Positions 7,177 through 11,955 of a stretch of DNA of 11,955 nt are shown here, one piece after another. The translations under genes and the position numbers were made by a program. This stretch comes from Nitrososphaerales archaeon TH5896 (lineage in GTDB: Archaea > Thermoproteota > Nitrososphaeria > Nitrososphaerales > Nitrososphaeraceae), in assembly GCA_014523625.1 (NCBI GenBank), contig JAATVP010000240.1, positions 1 to 11,955 of the forward strand, read 5' to 3'. The notes under the pieces were generated by a model. That model was not told where the DNA came from. It was given only the letters and a program-made list of their open reading frames with translations, and did not search any database. Positions within the stretch are counted from its first letter, which is position 1. Each line of letters starts with the position of its first letter.

Positions 7177-7517
7177 TGACTCGATCTGGTTATTCTAGTG
7201 AATATTGAGGCGTGAATGGTTATTTTCAATGATGCAGATAGAGAAATTGAGTAATACAGGGTAAAGTAGTATTTGTATGAAATTTCGATTTTGACTTAAA
7301 TTCTCTTGATCGGACATGATCGATGATATCCCACTTCGTTGCTGTCCTCTAATTTTCCATAAAAACTTCACAAGAGTTGAACCAAAAATTCACCTCGACG
7401 GTATCAGATTTGTAAAAGTCAAGCAATACCGAAACATGTAGCGGCCATCACGTGACATAACAATCCTTTAGTCTTAACATGATTCATGAAACACGATAGG
7501 AACCTTTTTAGCTAACC
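7177..7517. other. Intergenic interval with short open frames
   Basis: No well-supported gene. A plus-strand frame at 7316-7441 (41 residues, ATG, ends TAG) has the phrase EPKIHLDGIRFVKVKQY, which loosely resembles EPELVTVNGLQFKKYQ in the gene at 7518 and may be a relic of a related gene. A minus-strand GTG frame at 7195-7371 (58 residues) overlaps it. At most one can be real. Confidence 0.35.
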
Positions 7518-7865
7518 ATGAGAACTTATGCAAGAAAAATGAGTTGGGGGGAGATAGAGTTAAGAAATGAGCCAGAATTGGTAACTGTCAACGGACTACA
7601 GTTTAAGAAGTATCAAATGTCGTGGATACGAGACATGGCAAAAAAGTATAACCATGGAAGTGTGAATGAATTCATTATTGATACTGTACTGACTGATCTT
7701 TTAATCAAATTGGAAAAATTGTATGGAAATGATGCCTGTCGATACCCATACCCTATCCGTGAGAAATTGAAAGAAGAAGGATACCAAAGTAGTTTAGTAA
7801 AGGTATTCAAACTCTCAGGAGCTCGTGGTAAAGTGGTATTGGACGACTTAGAAGCCCTTGCCTAA
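7518..7865 (+). CDS. Unrecognised 115-residue protein, possibly DNA-binding
   Basis: A complete ATG-to-TAA gene whose composition and length mark it as real. The order is a basic N-terminus (MRTYARKMSW), a likely beta-strand VTVNGLQFKKY (23-33), then a helix, turn and helix pattern WIRDMAKKYNHGSVNEFIID (36-55) continuing into a Leu-rich helix (TVLTDLLIKLEKLYG), and a charged C-terminus ending GKVVLDDLEALA. A strand followed by two helices recalls ribbon-helix-helix regulators, but this is only a shape resemblance. A second in-frame ATG at 7539 would give 108 residues and lies 27-36 nt after TTTTTAGC-type TATA-like DNA at 7503-7512, so translation may start there on a leaderless mRNA. Neighbours on this strand are relics, so it is probably monocistronic. 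Confidence 0.7.
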   Translation: MRTYARKMSWGEIELRNEPELVTVNGLQFKKYQMSWIRDMAKKYNHGSVNEFIIDTVLTDLLIKLEKLYGNDACRYPYPIREKLKEEGYQSSLVKVFKLSGARGKVVLDDLEALA

Positions 7866-7929
7866 AAGTTTAATCAGTATCTGTAAAATGTTAAAGAACC
7901 GATTAGTATCTAGAAACGATTCGTGAGTC

Positions 7930-7939
7930 AAAATATACC
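7930..7939 (+). promoter_or_regulatory. TATA-like element before an interrupted frame
   Basis: AAAATATACC lies 22-31 nt upstream of the ATG at 7961, the expected distance for a leaderless transcript of the interrupted gene that starts there. Confidence 0.4.
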
Positions 7940-7960
7940 AAAACAGTGTGAATAGAAAGT

Positions 7961-8167
7961 ATGGCTAGTTTGACGTGCTGTGCGTCTAATTTCACGTCCT
8001 AGTGTGAAGTATTCCTTCCTGGTGGCCTTAGTTTGGATGATTATATGAGGATTTGTGAAGCTGAGCCCCATTCGAAAAATGTGGAATTACACTTTGCTAT
8101 CGATCCCAAATACAGTCGTCGTGGTATTAATCTGGTTCCAGCATTTATTCTACATTTCACAAAATAG
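7961..8167 (+). pseudogene. Small gene interrupted by an in-frame TAG
   Basis: Reading from the ATG at 7961 gives 13 residues, an in-frame TAG at 8000-8002, then 54 residues in the same frame to TAG at 8165-8167. The downstream part is strongly protein-like: VFLPGGLSLDDYMRICEAE, then NVELHFAIDPKYSRRGINL and VPAFILHFTK. I do not recognise the family. The TATA-like element at 7930-7939 is well placed for the ATG. A nonsense mutation in a recently functional gene is the simplest reading. Alternatives are internal initiation at ATG 8045 (40 residues), a sequencing error, or unrelated DNA before the TAG. Amber recoding is not suggested by anything else here. Confidence 0.4.
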
Positions 8168-8193
8168 AAGTTTCTCATTTGTGAACTGTAAAA

Positions 8194-8568
8194 ATGACAC
8201 TCGCATATGAACAATCAGGCGGACTCATAGAAGATATGCGTAATTGAATAATCAAAGACGCTAATCTTGAAAAAAGGTGAGGTACGACGCTTCAATTGTA
8301 AAGAACTTTTGGGAGCATCTATTGTAGTTTGATGTTATGCTATCTGCACTGTATCTTGAAACCGAGCGTACTGGATGCTTCAGCAGATGTCGCAGCCTTT
8401 CCAATCACCGATGTTATTAGATGGTGGATGGATAAAAAGGAACAAGATTGGCGTGGGTTCGGTGGGAGCCCACCAAATTTGACTCATTTTCCCCACCTAG
8501 GAAGAGTAATCGCCAGGTTATGGATAACTGAATCTAATACTATAGGGTTCAGAACCCAAGGTATTTAG
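8194..8568 (+). pseudogene. Possible gene remnant with several in-frame stops
   Basis: One plus-strand frame reads plausibly from ATG 8194 (YEQSGGLIEDMRN, then IIKDANLEKR) through stops TGA 8245-8247 and others, and is open for the last 79 residues from 8329 with SADVAAFPITDVIRWWMDKK and GFGGSPPNLTHFPHLGRVIA. Its end overlaps the 3' end of the carboxypeptidase gene by 20 bp in convergent orientation. No family is recognised. It contains one copy of the two-part repeat (8455-8483), so part of it may be repeat DNA read as protein. Confidence that it was ever a gene is low. Confidence 0.28.
8455..8483 (+). repeat. Two-part repeat, copy 1
   Basis: GGGTTCGGTGG, an 8-nt spacer, then CAAATTTGAC. 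The same two blocks with a 9-nt spacer recur at 11674-11703 in the same orientation. In this copy GGTGGG and CCCACC form a 6-bp inverted repeat around the spacer. The copies enclose the carboxypeptidase gene, the possible RNA and the lectin pseudogene. Confidence 0.6.
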
Positions 8569-10048
8569 TCTCTATGTAGGTAACAAAGTAATCCGGGTTA
8601 TAACCTTCATTAAAGGTATTATTAAGAAGCACTTTGGGGGCATAAACAGATCCATGCTGGTGTATTTTTGATCTTAACCATTTTCTGATAGGCTTGAAAT
8701 TACCCTTCTTGATGTTTTCCTCATAGCCCTCCAGATCTTTGCGCATCTTTGAAGCAATGATCGCTGAAACCAAGTTTCCCAAAGTGTAAGTTGGGAAATA
8801 GCCAAAGAGGCCACTGCTCCAATGTGTATCTTGAAGCACTCCCTGTGAATCTTTAGTTGGTCTCACTCCAAGCAGCTGCTCCATTCTATCGTTCCAGAAT
8901 TCAGGAATCTCAGAGACGCTGAGCTCGTCTCCAAATATTTTTTTCTCTATCTCATATCTTATTGCTATATGGAGATTGTAAGTAACTTCGTCGGCGTCAA
9001 CTCGTATATAATCAGCCTTGACATTGTTGAAATAAAGGTACAATTCGTCAGCTGTTGCTTGGTTTGCGAAACTTACTTGCTTTCTAATCAAAGGAGCTAT
9101 CAATTGAACAAAAGGCAGGCTTCTGCCCACAATATTCTCCCAAAACCTTGACTGAGATTCATGGAGCGCAAGCGAAGATCCGCCTTCAAGAGGAGTAACA
9201 GACAATGACTGATCGCATTGCAGATTGTACAAGGCATGACCGGCTTCATGAATGGTACTAAATATCGACTTCTTAAAATCAGTCCCCTCATACCGAGTAG
9301 TTATTCTGACGTCGTTGAGGCCCATAGTCTCAGTGAAAGGATGAGTAGATACATCCATTCTGAAACGTTTCATATCGTATTGCATGAGAGTCAAAATATC
9401 ATGATTAAGCTCATCAACTTTTTGGATATCATACCTTGATTTTCCAAGTTTGCTCTCTTTGCAAAATGGGCTGCCTGAATCTACGAGTTTTTTCAGAATA
9501 TTCTGAATACGCGGAGTCAATGCACCGAATACTCTATCCAAGTCATCTACTGTAAGCTCTTCTTCGAAGGTATCCAAAAGCGCATCATATGGATGCTTTT
9601 CATAACCTATCTTCTCAGCGATTTGCTTCTTTATATCTACCATTTTCTTTAAGTGGGGTTCATACATCTTGAAAGCAGATTTTTTTCTCGCTTCCCTCCA
9701 TGCCATGTTTCCCCTTATTCTTTCCAGAGATTCTGCTTCAGTTAACACTTTGGGTATCTTGATCTGCTTGGTTATTTCCCTGTCGAGTACGCGTACAATA
9801 CCATTTTCTAAGTCGCTAAGATTCTCCAGTTTCTTCGCTGACTCGACAAGACCGATAAAATCTTTGTTTAGCAGAAGATCCTTATGTAACATGTGAAGTT
9901 GAGAATCGGCTACTCCTCTTTCTTCCGTGCCTTCCCTGGGCATATAAGTCTCAAAGTCCCAACCCATTAGAGAAATGGCATGTTTTAGCGACCACATTGG
10001 TCTGTAAGCATCGAGGATCTGATTCATGACAGGGTTCTCGCATCTCAT
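8549..10048 (-). CDS. Metallocarboxypeptidase Taq, peptidase family M32
   Basis: Zinc carboxypeptidase that removes C-terminal residues from peptides, usually a cytosolic dimer. The product is 499 residues, the usual family length. All M32 signatures are present: HPF (236-238), DVRITTRY (246-253), the zinc-binding HEAGH (267-271), HESQSRFWEN (296-305) with the third ligand E297, IRVDAD (348-353) and GVLQDTHW (403-410). The N-terminal GWDFETYMP (29-37) and the C-terminal YFPTYTLGNL (417-426) also fit. ATG 10048 is the longest start. A second in-frame ATG at 10027 (protein starting MNQILDAYRPMW, 492 residues) is equally possible, because a TATA-like TTCATAAA at 10061-10068 would start the transcript near 10037. 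It is monocistronic. The role is probably intracellular peptide recycling. I see no defects, so it should be active. Confidence 0.96.
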   Translation of the reverse strand: MRCENPVMNQILDAYRPMWSLKHAISLMGWDFETYMPREGTEERGVADSQLHMLHKDLLLNKDFIGLVESAKKLENLSDLENGIVRVLDREITKQIKIPKVLTEAESLERIRGNMAWREARKKSAFKMYEPHLKKMVDIKKQIAEKIGYEKHPYDALLDTFEEELTVDDLDRVFGALTPRIQNILKKLVDSGSPFCKESKLGKSRYDIQKVDELNHDILTLMQYDMKRFRMDVSTHPFTETMGLNDVRITTRYEGTDFKKSIFSTIHEAGHALYNLQCDQSLSVTPLEGGSSLALHESQSRFWENIVGRSLPFVQLIAPLIRKQVSFANQATADELYLYFNNVKADYIRVDADEVTYNLHIAIRYEIEKKIFGDELSVSEIPEFWNDRMEQLLGVRPTKDSQGVLQDTHWSSGLFGYFPTYTLGNLVSAIIASKMRKDLEGYEENIKKGNFKPIRKWLRSKIHQHGSVYAPKVLLNNTFNEGYNPDYFVTYIETKYLGF

Positions 10049-10060
10049 TTTGTCACACCT

Positions 10061-10068
10061 TTTATGAA
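10061..10068 (-). promoter_or_regulatory. TATA-like element of the carboxypeptidase gene
   Basis: The minus strand reads TTCATAAA. With about 27 nt to the transcript start, the RNA would begin near 10037, between the two candidate ATGs at 10048 and 10027, which slightly favours the shorter protein. Confidence 0.35.
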
Positions 10069-10079
10069 CTCAATCACAT

Positions 10080-10494
10080 CGGTCAATTAATCATTGCTAG
10101 CCATGATTGCATCTTTGATAAAACCAAAGTAATTGCATTAAAGTGAAAAGTGAAAATCATATAGTTTCAATTTCCATGGCCTACCTTTTTTAAACTGCAT
10201 CCTATAGGTAGAATTCAGAATAGACTTGATTACCATTCGGTGGGAAAAAAACACCGTTGTAGGTAGTCCAAGTGTTTTAGTGGATTCGGTAGGCTCTCAA
10301 TACACTAGTTTATGTAATCCAAGTTCTGACAGCTCATAAGGAACATCGGAGTATACAGGTTGGACTGCCAGTTCAACGGAAAGAATGGAGATCTTCTTCT
10401 AGCACCGGATCATAGAAGACAGAACCGAAGTGTATGCATCATACACGACGACCCTAGAAAGTCATCATTTGTTAAGGATCATCTGTTAATGGCA
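10080..10494. other. Intergenic interval with a possible decayed frame
   Basis: No intact gene. On the minus strand one frame from about 10440 to 10138 has only TAG 10401-10399 and TGA 10299-10297 as interruptions, with stretches such as SVELAVQPVYSDVPYELSEL and KKGRPWKLKLYDFHF. This is fewer stops than chance would usually leave, so it may be an old pseudogene, but no family is recognised. A perfect 7-bp inverted repeat GTGTATG/CATACAC with a 3-nt spacer lies at 10430-10446. Confidence 0.3.
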
Positions 10495-10660
10495 TTGTAG
10501 TAGTACAAAAGATAAGTAATACGCCCCATGACCCCCATTACTTACTCTCCGACAGCATTGATTTGGGCCGGGTCGGGACCGCTACAGGGCTATACCCTTT
10601 TTAAGATTCTGCTATAGACTACTACAAACATGTACTTACGGGGGTACTTATCATGTTAGG
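10495..10660. ncRNA. Candidate structured RNA, locally G+C-rich
   Basis: This block stands out from its AT-rich surroundings by its C and G runs and nested inverted repeats: outer arms TTGTAGTAGT (10495-10504) and ACTACTACAA (10618-10627), perfect over 10 bp; inside, TAAGTAAT/ATTACTTA (10513-10520, 10537-10544, 16-nt C-rich loop), CCGAC/GTCGG (10549-10553, 10572-10576), and GGG-CTATA-CCC (10587-10597) directly followed by T5 (10598-10602). A further GATAAGTA-like motif in reverse (10645-10652) lies beside a G5 run (10640-10644) that could pair with C5 at 10532-10536. No coding frame explains the block. It lacks the conserved cores I know for tRNA, 5S, RNase P and SRP RNA. The strand is unproven; the hairpin plus T5 favours plus. 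It could instead be a decayed mobile-element end. Confidence 0.35.
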
Positions 10661-10962
10661 ATCGGGGGACGTTTAACATTTGCTCAGTCTATTCTGATAT
10701 TGGAATTATAGGCAAGATGAACATCCAAATGATATCATAAGAGATCTATTTTCATAGCTAGAATCAAAGTTAGTCTCAAAATCTGTATAGATGCAATCAA
10801 TTGAATCGTCAGGTATTCGTGTAGCGCACACTCTGATGCCACCAGGCTACAGATCAATGCCATCTGTCATTAGTGATGAAAATGTCCTATCTTGTTCTCC
10901 AATCAAGATATCTCTTTTTGTCGAATCAATCTTTAATATGGCTGAAATAGTTATAGCCCTCC

Positions 10963-11579
10963 TTGGGAGTGCCTCCATTACCACAATGGACACAATGGAC
11001 GTCTCTGGGAGGAAGTTTATTATCGGCTCCAGCAGTAGGGAGGAACCTAGATGAAAGGCTAGAAGTATTCGCGATTGGAAACGGTGGTAACCTTAATCAT
11101 ATTTGGCAAACAGCTCCAAATGGCAATTGGTCTACCTGGAACTCCCTTGGTCCTAGAGGTTTAGCTTCAGTGCAGCCTGCCGTGGGCCGTAACGCAGACG
11201 GCAGGTTGGAAGTATTTGTTGTAAATAATGATAGAAATATCATCAGATTTGGCAGACAGCTCCAAACAACGGGCGGTCTAACTGGGCTAACTTTAACAAT
11301 AACTTCATTGCGACTTCTGAACCCGTAGTAACATATGACCGTGACTGTAGACTCGAGATTTTTACCATAGCCAGTGATAGAACACTTCGCAACGTACACC
11401 AAACAGCTCCGAACAAGGTTTGGTCCATCTGGGAATCTTTTGGAGGCAATCTTGCATTTCACCATCCAGCAGTAGGTCATAACGCTGATGGCAGGCTGGA
11501 GGTATTTGCCTTATCAGAGCAAGGGGATCTGCAACACATTTCCCGATTGGGGCCTCCTGTTGTAAATCCTTCGCCTTAA
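10963..11579 (+). pseudogene. Beta-propeller lectin-like protein, frameshifted
   Basis: Sugar-binding PLL/tachylectin-like propeller built of repeats of about 48 residues. Four repeats are visible, each with a core like PAVGRNADGRLEVF followed by a turn and WQTAPN, then W-x2-W. The LEVF/LEIF codons lie at 11059, 11206, 11352 and 11496, i.e. 147, 146 and 144 nt apart. The 146 is not a multiple of three and places a 1-nt deletion between repeats 2 and 3, at about 11241-11246, where the frame changes inside IWQTAPN. The second frame continues to TAA at 11577-11579. Upstream of 10963, pieces of another repeat (SLFVES, NQSLIW, QWTQWT) occur in different frames, so the 5' part is also broken and the original start is lost; ATG 10791 may have been near it. 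Intact PLL-like lectins have seven blades, so this is a remnant. No signal peptide is visible. Confidence 0.8.
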
Positions 11580-11842
11580 GAATCCCATCGCGTCATAAGA
11601 TGAGTTCATCAAATCAGCATTGGGATCCACGAATAATCCTTTAATTTCTGCTGATCCTAAGATTTATTAAGGCGGGTTCGGTGGTATGTGAGTCAAATTT
11701 GACCCGATATCGGCACTCAGTGAATATGTATGGGTTGGCACTGATACTCGACGTAAAATAGTATTCTTAAATTTTTCACGGAAGTGAAGAAGTAGTTAAC
11801 ATGTTCAGATTTGACTTCTGTAACATTTGAATCAATTAAGGG
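11580..11842. other. Intergenic interval after the lectin remnant
   Basis: No gene is seen. It holds the second copy of the two-part repeat (11674-11703) and AT-rich DNA of no clear function. Confidence 0.4.
11674..11703 (+). repeat. Two-part repeat, copy 2
   Basis: GGGTTCGGTGG, a 9-nt spacer, then CAAATTTGAC, matching copy 1 at 8455-8483 in order and orientation. Here the second block is part of a 12-bp perfect palindrome GTCAAATTTGAC (11692-11703). It lies about 95 bp after the lectin remnant. Confidence 0.6.
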
Positions 11843-11855
11843 AAAAAGAAAAAAA
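11843..11855 (-). terminator. T-tract terminator of the right-edge gene
   Basis: On the minus strand T7 (11855-11849), one C, then T5 (11847-11843) begin 11 nt after the TAG at 11869-11867. This is a typical archaeal oligo-T terminator and supports a gene entering from the right on the minus strand. Confidence 0.5.
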
Positions 11856-11866
11856 GATGGTAAAGT

Positions 11867-11955
11867 CTAGTCCTGACTTTGGACAATTACTACAGAGTTT
11901 CCGCTTCCCTGAATCTGAGAACTGGCACTTTGGCAATTACGTTCGCAATTGTTGA
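11867..11955 (-). CDS. 3' end of a gene entering from the right edge
   Basis: The last 28 codons of a minus-strand frame, from 11953 to TAG at 11869-11867, open to the window edge. The residues are rich in Asn, Gln, Ser and Gly with two Cys (NNCERNCQSASSQIQGSGNS, ending VVIVQSQD), a low-complexity pattern I associate with secreted thaumarchaeal proteins of unknown role. The T-tract right after the stop supports it. The body lies outside the window, so nothing more can be said. A competing plus-strand frame (11857-11955, 32 residues) ends exactly at the window edge but has no terminator or promoter support. Confidence 0.5.
   Translation of the reverse strand, partial: NNCERNCQSASSQIQGSGNSVVIVQSQD

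Noticed and set aside
8969..9896. Several plus-strand frames (8969, 9218, 9669) and the minus-strand frame at 9100-9291
   Set aside because: All lie inside the carboxypeptidase gene, whose frame carries every M32 motif.
11097..11480. Minus-strand frames at 11097-11480 and 11243-11449
   Set aside because: They are antisense to the lectin repeats; their similar endings (FGAVCQI) simply mirror the repeated WQTAPN-type coding DNA.
11857..11955. Plus-strand 32-codon frame ending at the window edge
   Set aside because: The minus-strand frame has better composition and a T-tract terminator, and the purine run upstream here is that terminator's complement.

Overview
The window looks like chromosomal DNA from an archaeon, most plausibly a group I.1b ammonia-oxidising thaumarchaeon of the Nitrososphaera/Nitrosocosmicus type. 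This is inferred from strongly AT-rich DNA, TATA-box promoters about 25-35 nt upstream of start codons with little or no leader and no consistent Shine-Dalgarno, T-tract terminators, wide gene-poor intervals, and the protein families present. No rRNA, tRNA, CRISPR array or complete insertion sequence was found.

Layout. 1-1085 (-): aldo/keto reductase cut by the left edge, with a non-ATG start. 1110-2350: gene-poor DNA with short ORFs, ending in a possible 50-residue ORF (+) whose promoter lies inside a 9-bp inverted repeat. 2376-2483 (-): a 35-residue, extremely lysine-rich protein with a strong TATA box and a T7 terminator. 2500-3640: almost empty. 3645-3941 (-): TatA-type Tat translocase subunit. 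4081-4254 (-): a cysteine-rich fragment without a start codon. 4714-6315 (+): aldehyde dehydrogenase of the 1-pyrroline-5-carboxylate dehydrogenase type. 6569-7176: small ORFs, including a minus-strand pair whose second member is a cysteine-rich, probably metal-binding protein. 7518-7865 (+): an unrecognised 115-residue protein. 7866-8548: apparent gene remnants. 8549-10048 (-): M32 (Taq-type) metallocarboxypeptidase with all family motifs. 10049-10790: non-coding, with a locally G+C-rich, hairpin-rich block that may encode a structured RNA. 10963-11579 (+): a frameshifted beta-propeller lectin pseudogene. 11867-11955 (-): the probable 3' end of another gene with its T-tract terminator.

The recognisable genes do not form one pathway. 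The carboxypeptidase and the P5C-type dehydrogenase could both serve peptide and amino-acid catabolism, but they lie 2.2 kb apart on opposite strands, so this link is only a suggestion. I found no defence system, biosynthetic cluster or clearly new multi-gene system. The most interesting items are the polycationic 35-residue protein, the possible structured RNA near 10.5 kb, and a two-part repeat (GGGTTCGGTGG, spacer, CAAATTTGAC) at 8455 and 11674 in the same orientation. In DNA this AT-rich, open frames of 40-60 codons are common by chance, so most small ORFs carry low confidence.
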